A stretch of 64,000 nucleotides of DNA from Paracoccus fistulariae (GTDB lineage: Bacteria > Pseudomonadota > Alphaproteobacteria > Rhodobacterales > Rhodobacteraceae). Below, piece by piece: positions 1 through 9,729 of this stretch. How positions within the stretch are numbered: position 1 is the first letter of the stretch; every line of letters starts with the position of its first letter. The stretch covers positions 1,426,001-1,490,000 of the forward strand of contig NZ_CP067136.1 in NCBI RefSeq assembly GCF_028553785.1, read 5' to 3'. The notes beneath the pieces were generated by a model that saw only the letters and a list, made by a program, of their open reading frames with translations, did not search any database and was not told where the DNA came from. Made by a program: the position numbers and the translations under genes.

Positions 1-117
1 CGCCTTCGCGCGAACGCGGCAATTGACCCGGTGGCGACCTATCGCGCTTCGGCCTATCGTGCCGAGGTCGCGGAAAAGCGCCCGAAATCATCAGGCGCGG
101 GCGGCGGGATCGTCTAG
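1..117 (+). CDS. C-terminal end of an unidentified protein (truncated by window edge)
   Basis: Frame 1 is open from the first base to a TAG at 115-117 and encodes 38 residues ending in a Gly-rich tail (SSGAGGGIV). The start lies outside the window. The piece is rich in Ala, Arg and Glu and matches no motif I recognise, so no function is proposed. It could also be chance read-through, but the codon usage looks coding. A 15-base inverted repeat starts five bases after the stop. Confidence 0.45.
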   Translation, partial: RLRANAAIDPVATYRASAYRAEVAEKRPKSSGAGGGIV

Positions 118-544
118 CTGATTAGTCCCATTGTGCAGCGGTTTACTGATCTGCGGCCATCGAAGAATGCACCATGGGACTAAACACCTAATCGTCTAAA
201 ACAAAATAAAATTGCTGATAAAGGGATTTTGACTGAAACGGTAAGTTGGCCTATTGTCCGATCAGACGAATGAAGCTTGAGACGATCCGTAGCGGTCTGT
301 GGCTGCAAGTGCGTATCATATCGGCCCACGCTCGCTGATATGTGGTCCCATCAGCACATCTGCCACCGTATTGCTACCACTCGCCTGAACGCTGGTATGA
401 GCAACCCTTTTTGCGGAGTTGGGTGACGAGTTCGGTTTTGTCCTATCGCCTCTGGAAAAGCTGCGCCTGTGTAGAACAGCGCGGCCCCGGGACGACGGTG
501 CTGCTTTGACCTGTCGCACTTCGCCTGAATGACGGACCCAAAGC
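118..544. other. Intergenic region upstream of the RTX gene
   Basis: There are 427 bases here without a convincing gene. The region holds one imperfect inverted repeat (122-183) and otherwise appears less GC-rich than its surroundings (for example the A/T-rich run around 195-235). It probably contains the promoter of the RTX gene, but I cannot pick a confident -35/-10 pair. Short open frames on both strands have no recognisable content. Confidence 0.5.
122..183. repeat. 15-bp imperfect inverted repeat, 32-base loop
   Basis: TTAGTCCCATTGTGC at 122-136 is repeated inverted as GCACCATGGGACTAA at 169-183, with one mismatch in 15. The arms are not GC-rich and no T tract follows, so this is not a classic terminator. 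It lies between the end of a truncated gene and the RTX gene. It could be an operator, a recombination relic or the ends of a tiny lost element. Confidence 0.5.
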
Positions 545-3500
545 ATGGCGACCTATAACGGCAATGGCGCGAACAACTCTTATACCGGTGGCGCTGATGG
601 CGATACGGTCTCGGGCGGCTTTGGCAATGACACGCTGTCCGGCAATGGCGGCGCGGATACGATCTATGGCGAAGCGAATATCAATCCGCTGATCGCGAGG
701 GGCACGGATAGCGGTGTCAGCGGCACCCAGACCTATGTCAACAATTCGACCGATACGGTCTATATCTACAGCGTCTATGTCGGTGGCAGCATTATCCTGC
801 AGCATGTCCTGCAGCCCGGCGAAACCTGGAGCGAGAGCGTCCCGCTGAATGGCGGTCGGGTGATCGGGAATGTCGACCGCACGGAATATTACTCGGTCGC
901 CAAGCAGCCGGGGACGGCGGCCGGAACCTATACGATCAGTTCCGCGAATGACCGGTTGCTGGGGGGTGCCGGGAATGACTCGCTCTATGGTCAGGTCGGC
1001 GACGATTATATCGATGGCGGCGCGGATGATGACCTGATCCAGGGCGGGACCGGCAACGATACCATCCTGGGTGGAAGCGGAAACGACAATCTCAGCGGAG
1101 GCGACGGGGCGGATTCGATCGTTGGCGGCACGGGCAATGACGAGATCTCTGGCGGTAACGGCAATGATACCATCTATGGCGATGAAGGCACCGATAATAT
1201 CCGTGCAGGCTCGGGCGCCGACCTGGTCCGGGGGGGCAGCGAAAACGACGTCATCATCGGCGAAGGCGGCAATGACACCATCTATGGCGACGGTGGCGCC
1301 GACACGCTGGACGGAAGCCTTGGCGACGATCTGATCTATGGCGGCGCCGATAACGACTCTATCTCCGGCGGGGCGGGCGCTGATACGCTGATGGGTGAAG
1401 CCGGCAATGACACCATTTCCGGCGGCGGCGGCGATGACAGCATTCTGGGCGGCGATAACGACGACAGGCTGATCGGCGATTCCGGCAATGACACGCTTGA
1501 GGGCGGCAGCGGAAATGACGTGCTCGAAGGCGGTCTGGGTAACGACAATCTGATCGGCGGCGACGGCGACGACACGATCTATGGCAATAATGATGCCAAC
1601 ACGCCCGGCGACGCGGATATCCAGATCACGGCTGGTAGCGTCAAGACCAACGACACCACCTTCACCAATATCGACAATGGCACCACGCCGATCAATCCGA
1701 CCTATTGGAATACGGTTACGGTCGACGGGAATCCCTTTGTCATCACGGCTGTGCAGGCCGTTAACGGCTATATGTCGATCTATCGCCTGAATGACGATGG
1801 ATCGCTGACAAAAACCGACTGGATGACGTTCAAGAACAACAATACCAGCGGCACATTGACCACAGGTTCGGGCGGCAGTTCGACCATCACCGAAAATGTC
1901 CGCGCCTATGGCAGCGCGACGAATTTCCAAAATATCGAGGTCATCAACGGCAAGACCACGATCTTTCTGACCTCGCAAAACGGCTCAGGCGTGACCGCTT
2001 GGGAACTCGGCTCGGGCGGAACGCTTACCTTGAAAGGTGCGCTGCAATATGGCGGCAGCCAAGAGTATCAGGATGGCGGCCTGACCAATGATCACGAAGT
2101 CTATGTCGCCGATAACGGCACCGTCTATCTTTACGCGTCGCGGTTCCAGAACTCGTATATCTCGCGTCAGATCTATGACCCGGTCACCGGCAAGATCACC
2201 GAGGATACGACCTTCAATGTCCCGACCGCCAGCGGTCCGGCCGGGATGTCGACGGTCACGATCGATAATGTCGATTACATGGCAGTCGCCTATCGCAACG
2301 GCATCCAGCTGTTCGAGATCGACCCGACGACGGGTGCGCTGACCCCAAGGGACACGGTTGTCGCGACGACCGAAACCACATTGCACAGCGACGCCGATGT
2401 CTATGTCAAGCCGGATGGAGCGACCTATCTGGCCTATTCGAACTCCAATGCCGAAGAGGTCGCGCTGTACCGGCTTGATCCCGGCGGCAAGCTTGTTCAG
2501 ACCGACGCGCTTGTCGGGCAAGGGGACTATGCCACCAACCTCAGCGAGGTGAACTATATCAATGGTGAGCCGATCGTCATCGTGACCGATCTCAGCGGCG
2601 ACAATACCCGGCTGTTTTCGATCAGTGACGACGGCACCTTCACGCTGGAAACCGAAATCCCCGGAATGACGGCAACCACCAACCCGCCGATCATCGTTCA
2701 GGCAAAAGATGGCAGCTACCATCTTGTCAATGCCGGTACGGGTCAGACCGTCAAGCTGGACTTCCTGCAAGGCGCCAGCGACGACAATGATGCGATCGAT
2801 GGCGGCATCGGCAATGACGTCATCTTCGCACAGGATGGCGATGACACCGTCTTTGGCGGCGCGGGAAACGACACGCTCGACGGCGGCTCTGGCGATGATC
2901 TGATCGATGGCGGCGCGGGGGCCGACGTCAATACCGGGGGTGAGGGTTTCGATACCTTTGTCGCAGGCGATGGCGATCTGATCACCGATTTCAATACCGG
3001 CGCCGGTCAGAATTTTACCAATGGCAACATTCAGGCAAATACCGGTCAGGACGACAACGATTTCGTCGATCTGAGCGGTTATTACAACCAGGCCAATCTG
3101 GACGCCTATAATGCGGCCGCTCTTGAAGCGGGGGAAAAGACCTATTTCAACCCGCTGTCCTGGATGCGTGCGGATCAGGATGCCGATGGCGTGCTGAACC
3201 AGGCCGGGATCACGATGAAGATCCAGAAGGACGGAGTTGCCGTTGCCGGTTCCGACCTGACCTGGGACAATACAAATGTCGTCTGCTTCGGCGCCGATGC
3301 GCTGATCCAGACCCCCGCGGGCGAGGTCGCGGCCGGCGACCTGTCCGTGGGCGATCAGGTCCAGACGCGCGACGCGGGGCCACAGACAATCCGCTGGATC
3401 GGCTCTCGCAAGCTTGACGCGGCAATGCTGGAGGCCCATCCGAACCTGCGCCCGATCCGCATCACGGCAGGCGCGCTTGGCAATGGTCTGCCCAGATCCG

Positions 3501-3895
3501 ACCTGATCGTTTCCCCTCAGCACCGGATCCTCGTCCGTTCGAAGATCGCCCAGAAGATGTTCGGCACGCATGAGGTTCTGGTCCCCGCGCGCCAGCTTTG
3601 CGAGATCGAGGGTATCGACCTGGCAGAGGATCTGCACGAAGTCACCTATGTCCATTTCCTCTTCGACGCGCATCAGATCGTGTTGTCCAATGGCGCGGAA
3701 TCAGAATCCCTGTTCACCGGGGCCCAGGCACTGAAATCGGTCGGCCCCGCCGCCCGCAATGAGATCTTCGCAATCTTCCCCGAACTTGCACGACCGGACC
3801 ACCATCCCCTCGCCGCCCGCGAACTGGTCTCGGGCCGCCTGGCCCGCAAACTGGCCGTGCGACACATGAAGAACCACAGACCTCTGGTTCAGTGA
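545..3895 (+). CDS. RTX calcium-binding secreted protein with beta-propeller-like region and C-terminal Hint domain
   Basis: This 1116-residue protein was probably exported by a type I secretion system. Residues 12-40 and about 135-350 are tandem RTX nonapeptides (GGxGxDxUx, for example GGAGNDSLYG), which bind calcium outside the cell. An insert of about 90 residues (45-130) separates the first RTX block from the second. Residues about 355-745 lack RTX repeats and show recurring 45-55-residue units with YRLNDDGSL, LYRLDPGGKL and FSISDDGTF, as in lactonase-type beta-propellers. A third RTX block spans about 745-815. From Cys914 a Hint domain runs to about 1080 (CFGADALIQTPAGE, then SPQHRILVR). 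No N-terminal signal peptide is visible, as expected for type I export. No transporter genes are adjacent. The ATG at 545 has only a weak ribosome site (GGA). The exact role (adhesin, surface protein, toxin) is not shown. Confidence 0.88.
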   Translation: MATYNGNGANNSYTGGADGDTVSGGFGNDTLSGNGGADTIYGEANINPLIARGTDSGVSGTQTYVNNSTDTVYIYSVYVGGSIILQHVLQPGETWSESVPLNGGRVIGNVDRTEYYSVAKQPGTAAGTYTISSANDRLLGGAGNDSLYGQVGDDYIDGGADDDLIQGGTGNDTILGGSGNDNLSGGDGADSIVGGTGNDEISGGNGNDTIYGDEGTDNIRAGSGADLVRGGSENDVIIGEGGNDTIYGDGGADTLDGSLGDDLIYGGADNDSISGGAGADTLMGEAGNDTISGGGGDDSILGGDNDDRLIGDSGNDTLEGGSGNDVLEGGLGNDNLIGGDGDDTIYGNNDANTPGDADIQITAGSVKTNDTTFTNIDNGTTPINPTYWNTVTVDGNPFVITAVQAVNGYMSIYRLNDDGSLTKTDWMTFKNNNTSGTLTTGSGGSSTITENVRAYGSATNFQNIEVINGKTTIFLTSQNGSGVTAWELGSGGTLTLKGALQYGGSQEYQDGGLTNDHEVYVADNGTVYLYASRFQNSYISRQIYDPVTGKITEDTTFNVPTASGPAGMSTVTIDNVDYMAVAYRNGIQLFEIDPTTGALTPRDTVVATTETTLHSDADVYVKPDGATYLAYSNSNAEEVALYRLDPGGKLVQTDALVGQGDYATNLSEVNYINGEPIVIVTDLSGDNTRLFSISDDGTFTLETEIPGMTATTNPPIIVQAKDGSYHLVNAGTGQTVKLDFLQGASDDNDAIDGGIGNDVIFAQDGDDTVFGGAGNDTLDGGSGDDLIDGGAGADVNTGGEGFDTFVAGDGDLITDFNTGAGQNFTNGNIQANTGQDDNDFVDLSGYYNQANLDAYNAAALEAGEKTYFNPLSWMRADQDADGVLNQAGITMKIQKDGVAVAGSDLTWDNTNVVCFGADALIQTPAGEVAAGDLSVGDQVQTRDAGPQTIRWIGSRKLDAAMLEAHPNLRPIRITAGALGNGLPRSDLIVSPQHRILVRSKIAQKMFGTHEVLVPARQLCEIEGIDLAEDLHEVTYVHFLFDAHQIVLSNGAESESLFTGAQALKSVGPAARNEIFAIFPELARPDHHPLAARELVSGRLARKLAVRHMKNHRPLVQ

Positions 3896-3949
3896 ATCGC
3901 CATACACATCGACTTGGCCTTGATGATGTGACCGCCCCCTGACGGCGTC

Positions 3950-4099
3950 TGTGTGTCAAGATGGGTCGATAAAGGCATCGATCTGCTACCTGAGATCAAC
4001 GGGCAGGTACTAGTTTTCCAGCAAGATGCGGTTCTTCAAGGTCTGGTGCCATCGCTCGATCTTGCCTTGGGTTTGCGGATGATATGGGGAGCCGAGCAC
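3950..4099 (-). pseudogene. Fragment of an IS3-type transposase (integrase core C-terminus)
   Basis: Read on the minus strand this stretch gives SPYHPQTQGKIERWHQTLKN, followed by RILLEN, a TAG, and YLPVDLR. This is the hallmark of the last part of an rve-type (DDE) transposase, including the conserved Q-G-K-I-E-R-W-H segment carrying the third catalytic acid. The in-frame TAG and the missing first two-thirds make it a dead fragment. It lies between the RTX gene and the IS630 relic and marks one edge of the IS-rich region. Confidence 0.7.
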
Positions 4100-4231
4100 A
4101 TGATCCATCTGCCGGTCTTCGAGACAATCTGAGCTTGGGACACTGACTTATAGCATCCGACGCAAAACCTGAATCTGAATGGATTTCCTTAAGGGCTAAT
4201 CTGTGATTCAACTTGTCTGGGAGGATGGATC

Positions 4232-4845
4232 ATGTCAGCACCTTTGCCGAATGCGCTTCGGGCGCGGTTTCAGAGATTGATTGAAGAAGGGTTGAGCGGG
4301 CGGGCGGCGGCGTTGCGCCTGAAGCTTTCATCTGCCACCGGGGCGCGTTGGGGCCTTGCGATCCGACGAAGGGGACACGCATGCGCTTCCCCGCAAGGTC
4401 AGCCTCGGGGCAAGGGGAAGCTTAATCCTCATCGCTCGTTTCTCATCGAACTGATCAATCAGGACGGCGACATGACCATGCCCGAACTGGCCGGTGCGCT
4501 GGCGGATGCTACCGGTGTTCAGGCGCACCCGGATGCGATTGGACGGTTCCTGCGCAAGCTCGGCTTCACGTACAAAAAAAGTCGTTGGTCGCAACCGAGC
4601 GGCGGCGCGCACAGGTAAGGCAACAACGCCAGGACTGGATCAAGCATCGCCTGCCAGCCGTCGCGGCCCGACCGGATCGCGTTGTCTTTATTGACGAAAC
4701 CGCCGTCAAAACCAACTTGACCCGCCAGCGAGGCTGGTCTCGGCGGGACGAGCGGCTGGTGATGGAGGCGCCCTTTGGATCATGGGGTACGCAGACATTC
4801 ATCGCGGGTCTGGGCGCAGGAACGCTGATCGCCGCGTGGGTCCCG
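4232..4845 (+). pseudogene. IS630-family transposase, 5' part only
   Basis: The first frame (4232-4618) encodes the helix-turn-helix half (LSGRAAALRLKLS, then FLRKLGFTYKKSRW). The second continues in the -1 frame from about 4585 (RVVFIDETAVKTN, with a catalytic Asp; then FGSWGTQTFIAGL). Members of this IS630 group normally join the two by slippage, and an A7 run at 4574-4580 sits exactly at the frame change. The DDE domain stops abruptly after about residue 85 of the second frame, at 4840-4845, where IS110 sequence begins in the opposite orientation. GGGAGG upstream of the ATG is a good ribosome site. The element is truncated and cannot be active. Confidence 0.85.
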
Positions 4846-5370
4846 GATCAGTGCATGCAAGTCGCTGGTCTCATCCTGCACAAACGCCGTCATACGAGCG
4901 AGGTGAGACATGCCGACCGGAAACACATGGCCGTGCTCATAAAGGAGCGCCCGCAACGCATTCACATCTGCGGTCCGCTGATGCACCAGGCGTTCCCGAG
5001 CACGGAAAACGGCCGCGCAAGACTGTTGCTCGACTGTCTTGGGCTCCACGAAACGCATCTCAGGCTGGCGTGCCGCAATGACAATCGCCTCAGCATCGGC
5101 CGCATCATTTTTTTGCCGCTTCACGAAGGGGTGCACGTATTGCGGTGCGATAAGCTTTACCTCGTGTCCAAGCGCTTCCATCTCGCGGGCCCAAAAATGT
5201 GCACTGCCGCACGCCTCGAAAATTACCATGCTGGGCTCTTGCTGCGCCATGAACGCGGGGAATTGCTTCCGCGTCAGCTTCTTGCGGAACTGGACCTCCC
5301 CCGTCCGAAGCGCAGCATGAACCTGGAAAACTGCCTGTGCCAGATCGACCCCGATCATCATATTCTTCAT
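4844..5370 (-). pseudogene. IS110-family transposase, N-terminal part
   Basis: Starting at the ATG at 5370, preceded by GGGGAGG, the minus strand encodes MKNMMIGVDLAQAVFQVH. It carries the RuvC-like acidic motif of DEDD transposases (GVDLA; VIFEACGSAHFWARE; KNDAADAEAI), which is typical of IS110. Homology runs to about VQDETSDLHALIRD and then breaks at 4843-4845, where the reading passes into antisense IS630. The C-terminal serine-containing Transposase_20 domain is missing, so this is a fragment. The upstream IS110 flank appears to extend to about 5460, where it cuts an IS5 gene. Confidence 0.85.
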
Positions 5371-5460
5371 ATCGCCATCCTCCCCTGCTCGTGGCGTTGA
5401 ACACCACGGCCTTGGCACATTGCGATGCCATCTAGGGAGGGCGGCAACCACTCCATCTGA

Positions 5461-5943
5461 CCTGACCGGCCGAGATGAATAACCGGATCGGGCGGCCCTC
5501 CGCGTCGGTGACGGCGTGCAGCTTGGTGTTCCGTTCTTGGGCGAAACTGTCCACTGGACTGTTTCTTCTTCCCTCGAACCCCTTGGTCCGGCCTATCTGG
5601 CGAGCGCGCCCCCCTTTTTGACCGCCAGGCTCGATGACGTGCGGTGGGCTTTCAAATAAGTCGCGTCCATCATGATCGTCTGATGCTCAGTTCCTTCGGC
5701 TGCCAATCCCATCAGGATCCGGGCGAAGACACCGTTATCGCTCCAGCGCTTCCAGCGGTTGTAGAGAGTCTTGGCCGGGCCGTATGCCTTGGGCGCATCG
5801 CACCATCGCAAACCATTACGATTGATGAAGATTATGCCGCTCAACACAGGCCGGTCGTCAACGCGCGGCTTGCCGTGGGACTTCGGGAAATAGGGCTTCA
5901 GATGCTCCATCTGCGCGTATGTCAGCCAGAAAAGCTTGCTCAT
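5461..5943 (-). pseudogene. IS5-family (IS427-like) transposase, interrupted and truncated
   Basis: The first frame starts at 5943 (MSKLFWLTYAQMEHLKPYFP) and encodes the N-terminal DUF4096-like half and the first catalytic Asp region (TIMMDATYLKAHRT). After a run of G residues the reading moves to another frame (RQIGRTKG), as in elements of this group that use programmed slippage. About 47 foreign bases then intervene before the homology resumes (NTKLHAVTDAEGRPIRLFIS) and ends at 5461 next to IS110 sequence. The second half of the catalytic domain, with the later Asp and Glu, is gone. It is not functional. Confidence 0.82.
5532..5579. repeat. About 47-bp palindrome-bearing insertion inside the IS5 transposase
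   Basis: Between the RTKG and NTKLHAV codons of the IS5 gene, where intact relatives have only a few bases, lie about 47 extra bases. Their centre (5544-5564) is a near-perfect palindrome, AAACTGTCCACTGGACTGTTT minus its last base when the 20-base limit is respected, with only a few unpaired positions. It looks like a small mobile palindromic unit. The exact ends are uncertain by a few bases. Confidence 0.45.
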
Positions 5944-6081
5944 GGATCAGGTCTCCTTGAAGAGCCTGAATCTCGCAAGCAACCCGAAATCAATGGGTCT
6001 GGAGCCTAGGGGTTCATTTCCGCTTTCCCTTGGGATTTCAGAGTTGCACGACCCGATCAGGACAGCTATGCAGTTGCCAAG

Positions 6082-6158
<77 letters not shown>

Positions 6159-6159
6159 C

Positions 6160-6721
6160 TTTACATTTGAGAGCACTCGGCTCGAATATCTTAAATATTT
6201 CAGACACTTCTAGCGTTCGAAAGCCGCTTTCGCGATCATAGGCGACCGGGCTGGTAAAGGCGAGTCTGAGCACCATCCTCTTGAGCTCAAGATTGCCATT
6301 TCTGTAGACATTATAAGGGCTTGCCAGAAATCACCATGGAGAGTTCGAAAATCTCTTCGAAGCTGCACTTTGGTTTGCTTGATTGAGACTGTTTTTCGGC
6401 CAGCAGCAGCTTATCCGTTTCCAGTTTTTCAACCCGGCTTTCGATGGCTTTGGTCACGGTTGCGCTTTGTGAGTCGATCATCTTATCGACCAGTCCGTCA
6501 ATTTGCTTTTGCGTGGCTTTAAGCTGTCTGGCTATATAGGCTTTCTGGTCCACTTGCTGATCAAGCCGCATTCCCCAAGCGTGTTTCAGCATCGAGGTGG
6601 TGATATCGACAAGATTGCGGCTGGGCTGCATCGCACGCAGCATCTCTTCAAACGGCGCTTCGATGGCGTCACGCTTGATCGACTTGCGATACACGGCGCA
6701 GTCTTTTGACTGGCACCAGAG
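6160..6721 (-). pseudogene. Large serine recombinase, C-terminal fragment with a frameshift
   Basis: Reading the minus strand from 6721 gives part of the zinc ribbon (LWCQSKDCAVYRKSIKRD), then the helical coiled-coil segment (LKATQKQIDGLVDKMID). The frame ends at 6311 (SGKPL, then TAA). One base away the C-terminal signature continues ([19 protein letters not shown], then [13 protein letters not shown] and FKIFE), so a single-base shift has broken the gene. The catalytic Ser domain is absent: the 5' side is cut at 6721/6722 by the end of an old IS3-family element. Its 3' end runs without its own stop into the antisense strand of tRNA-Arg, suggesting that the element once integrated there. Confidence 0.8.
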
Positions 6722-6763
6722 TGAACCGCACTAGGTTTGCCGGAGTGACCTGCCCCTGAACTT

Positions 6764-7693
6764 TCATCCAGCCGCGACCGGAGCCCGGTTAGTGTTTACG
6801 CCAATTGGCGCAGGTTGAGCAATCGCCCGACGCGCGGAGCTTTCATCTCGCGCAGCGGGGCGGGCGATTGCGGCGGTCAGGGTCCGCGCGTAGTCAGCCG
6901 GGGTCTGGTAGTCCAAGGCCGAGTGCGGGCGTTCGGTGTTGTAGTCGGCAGCCCAGGCGGCGATCACGATACGGGCATGGGCCAGGTTGCGGAACATGGT
7001 CTCGTTGAGCAGCTCGTCCCGCATCCGCCCGTTGAAACTTTCCACAAATCCGTTCTGCATCGGCTTGCCCGGGGCGATGTAATGCCACTCAATGTCGCGA
7101 TCGGCGGCAAAGGTTAAGATCGCGTTACTGGTCAGTTCGGTGCCGTTGTCAGAGACGATCATCCCGGGCTTTCCGCGGCGTTCGATCAGGGCGGCCAGTT
7201 CTCGCGCCACGCGCCGCCCCGAGATTGAGGTGTCCGGGATCGCCGCCAAACATTCCCGGGTCACGTCATCGACGATGTTCAGCACCCGGAATCTTCGCCC
7301 GCAATCGAACTGGTCATGGACGAAATCCAGCGACCAGCGTGCATTGGGCCGCGCCTCGACCAGGATAGGGGCCCGTGTTCCGACCGCCTTGCGCCGCGCC
7401 TTCCGCTTGCGCACCGTCAGCCCTTCTTCGCGGTAGAGCCGATAGATCCGATTGATCCCCGAGGGCTCGCCCTCGCGGCGCAGCAATACGAACAAGCGCC
7501 GGTAACCGAACCGCCGGCGCTCGTTGGCCAAGTCCCGCAACCGACCGCGTAACGCCGTATCCGGCGCGCGTCGGGATCGATAGCGGATCATCGTTCGATC
7601 CGCGCCGACGATGTGACAGGCCCGCCGTTCCGAGAGGCCATGCTCGGCCCGAAGATACGCAACGGCTTCACGCTTCACGGCGGGCCCTACCAC
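6764..7693 (-). CDS. IS3-family transposase OrfB (DDE integrase core)
   Basis: This 309-residue protein contains a HTH_21 segment (residues 45-100, [17 protein letters not shown]) and an rve integrase core with the three catalytic acids in [15 protein letters not shown] and [12 protein letters not shown]. The C-terminus carries the usual [15 protein letters not shown] block. It catalyses excision and insertion of the element when fused to OrfA by frameshifting. No internal stop or frameshift is visible, unlike the surrounding transposases, so the gene is probably functional. The nominal start at 7693 is unlikely to be used alone. Confidence 0.93.
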   Translation of the reverse strand: MVGPAVKREAVAYLRAEHGLSERRACHIVGADRTMIRYRSRRAPDTALRGRLRDLANERRRFGYRRLFVLLRREGEPSGINRIYRLYREEGLTVRKRKARRKAVGTRAPILVEARPNARWSLDFVHDQFDCGRRFRVLNIVDDVTRECLAAIPDTSISGRRVARELAALIERRGKPGMIVSDNGTELTSNAILTFAADRDIEWHYIAPGKPMQNGFVESFNGRMRDELLNETMFRNLAHARIVIAAWAADYNTERPHSALDYQTPADYARTLTAAIARPAARDESSARRAIAQPAPIGVNTNRAPVAAG

Positions 7694-7953
7694 TTTTTTG
7701 CAACCAGGTCCTTCATCGCCGCCAGATCCAGCATCTGCTCGGCCAGCAGCTTCTTCAGCTTGGCGTTCTCATCCTCGAGCCCCTTCAGCCGCTTCGCCTC
7801 CGACACCGTCATGCCGCCAAACTTGGCCTTCCAGTTGTAGAAGGTGCCTTCCGACATGCCGTGCTTCCGGCACAGGTCAGCGCACTTCGCGCCTGCCTCA
7901 TGCTCTGCCAGGATGCCGATGATCTGTTCGTCCGTGAATCTCGTTCGCTTCAT
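7687..7953 (-). CDS. IS3-family transposase OrfA
   Basis: This 88-residue protein has an N-terminal helix-turn-helix ([17 protein letters not shown], then [20 protein letters not shown]) followed by a leucine-zipper-like helix ([18 protein letters not shown]) used for multimerisation. Its end overlaps the start of orfB by seven bases. The A6G run at the overlap (codons AAA AAG TGG at the end of OrfA) is the expected slippage site that produces the OrfAB fusion transposase by -1 frameshifting. It belongs to the intact element at 6746-8016. Confidence 0.93.
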   Translation of the reverse strand: MKRTRFTDEQIIGILAEHEAGAKCADLCRKHGMSEGTFYNWKAKFGGMTVSEAKRLKGLEDENAKLKKLLAEQMLDLAAMKDLVAKKW

Positions 7954-8035
7954 TGTCCGTCCTCAAGTTGGGCCGGACTCTAATCGCATCTGGAGGAAAA
8001 ATCCCGGGGCAGGTCAGGAGGCTGATTTCGGTTAG

Positions 8036-8764
<729 letters not shown>

Positions 8765-8872
8765 GATGCTCCATCCTACTCAGGAGTTGGAGCCTCCGGC
8801 AAACCCGGTGCGTTTCATGGACCCGACAGGAAGCCATGTTTCAAGGATTTGATCAGGTTTGGAGCATAGGTA

Positions 8873-9610
8873 TCAGAAGTCGAACGAGAAGGTGCGGACG
8901 ACGCCCAGGCGCAGGGTGGGTTGATATTCGTCCTGGACCACCGGCGAGTCGGCGGAATCGCCGATGAGCTTCGCATATTCGATTTCACCCAGAAGCGAGA
9001 CCTTCTCGGTCACCGCATAGCGCATTTCGAAGGCGATGGCGGCGGTGTTCAGGCCGCTGCCCGGGGTGTAGGCCGGGCGGCCGGCGCGGGCCTCGTCCGG
9101 GGTCACGCCGAAATAGGTGTTGTTGTATTCGCTGTTGCCATAGCCGAGGCCGACGCTGGACCACAGGGACACCCGGTCACTCAGATCGGTGCGATAGCGG
9201 GCGCCGACCTCACCCACGGTGCCCTCATGCCCGTCAAAGCCGCGGCGCAATGCGGCGAAGGCGCGGAAAGGGCCCGCGCCATAGCTGACGCCCAGACCCA
9301 GCTCATAGGCCCGGTCGATATCCTTCATCCCGGCCAGATCGTCGTAATCTGCGGAATTGCGCTCTCCCACGGTGTTGAAAGAGGGCGAGATTGCAAAGCC
9401 GTCGCGGTCAGGGCTGCCGGGTTCGCCGAAACCGGCATTCCGCCAGATCAGCCATGCGCCTGCATCCGCCTCATCCGAGCCTGGGAATTCGGGACCGATG
9501 CTGGCGCCGAGGCCCAGATCGACCGAGAAAGTCCGCCCGGTAAAGCCGAAATCCTGCGCGGATGCGGTCGTGGCAGCGGTTGCAGCGATAAGGGCCAGAG
9601 CGAGCTTCAT
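8873..9610 (-). CDS. MipA/OmpV family outer membrane protein
   Basis: The product is 245 residues when started at the ATG at 9610, which directly precedes a signal peptide (MKLALALIAATAATTASAQ). A TTG 24 bases upstream is possible but would add a polar stretch before the signal. The mature part consists of alternating hydrophobic/polar strands with many Gly and aromatic residues and ends in Phe (TFSFDF), the classic C-terminal outer-membrane barrel signature. MipA/OmpV proteins are small outer-membrane barrels; some scaffold murein enzymes, but no specific role can be read here. It is the first conserved gene after the IS-rich region. Confidence 0.82.
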   Translation of the reverse strand: MKLALALIAATAATTASAQDFGFTGRTFSVDLGLGASIGPEFPGSDEADAGAWLIWRNAGFGEPGSPDRDGFAISPSFNTVGERNSADYDDLAGMKDIDRAYELGLGVSYGAGPFRAFAALRRGFDGHEGTVGEVGARYRTDLSDRVSLWSSVGLGYGNSEYNNTYFGVTPDEARAGRPAYTPGSGLNTAAIAFEMRYAVTEKVSLLGEIEYAKLIGDSADSPVVQDEYQPTLRLGVVRTFSFDF

Positions 9611-9729
9611 GGGGTAAATCCGGTAGGTGGGCAACTTTCCCTGTCCTTAGGGCCGAATCGTGGAGGCAGACAAGCCTTCAGCGCGCGCCCGGACGACAGG
9701 AAGGCAGGGCGGCGCATTTGCGCAACAGA

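Larger units (their letters stand above)
6746..8016 (-). mobile_element. Apparently intact IS3-family element (IS407-like), 1271 bp
   Basis: The ends are TGACCTGCCCCTGAACTTTC at 6746 and the inverted TGACCTGCCCCGGGATTTTT ending at 8016, an imperfect terminal inverted repeat. Four bases, GGAG, occur directly outside both ends (6742-6745 and 8017-8020), as expected for a target duplication. Inside are orfA and orfB in overlapping frames on the minus strand, with all three acidic catalytic residues of OrfB present. It therefore appears complete and possibly still mobile. It is the youngest layer of the nested elements here. Confidence 0.9.

Noticed and set aside
545..3000. Regular repeats that could suggest a CRISPR array
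   Set aside because: The repeats are coding RTX nonapeptides with period 27 and variable wobble bases, without unique spacers.
1985..3673. Long open frames antisense to the RTX gene
   Set aside because: They mirror the codon bias and repeats of the plus-strand gene; the protein on the plus strand has clear domains while the antisense products have none.
3284..3800. Intein in the RTX protein
   Set aside because: The Hint domain is at the C-terminus with no extein after it and no terminal His-Asn splicing motif, so protein splicing is not supported.
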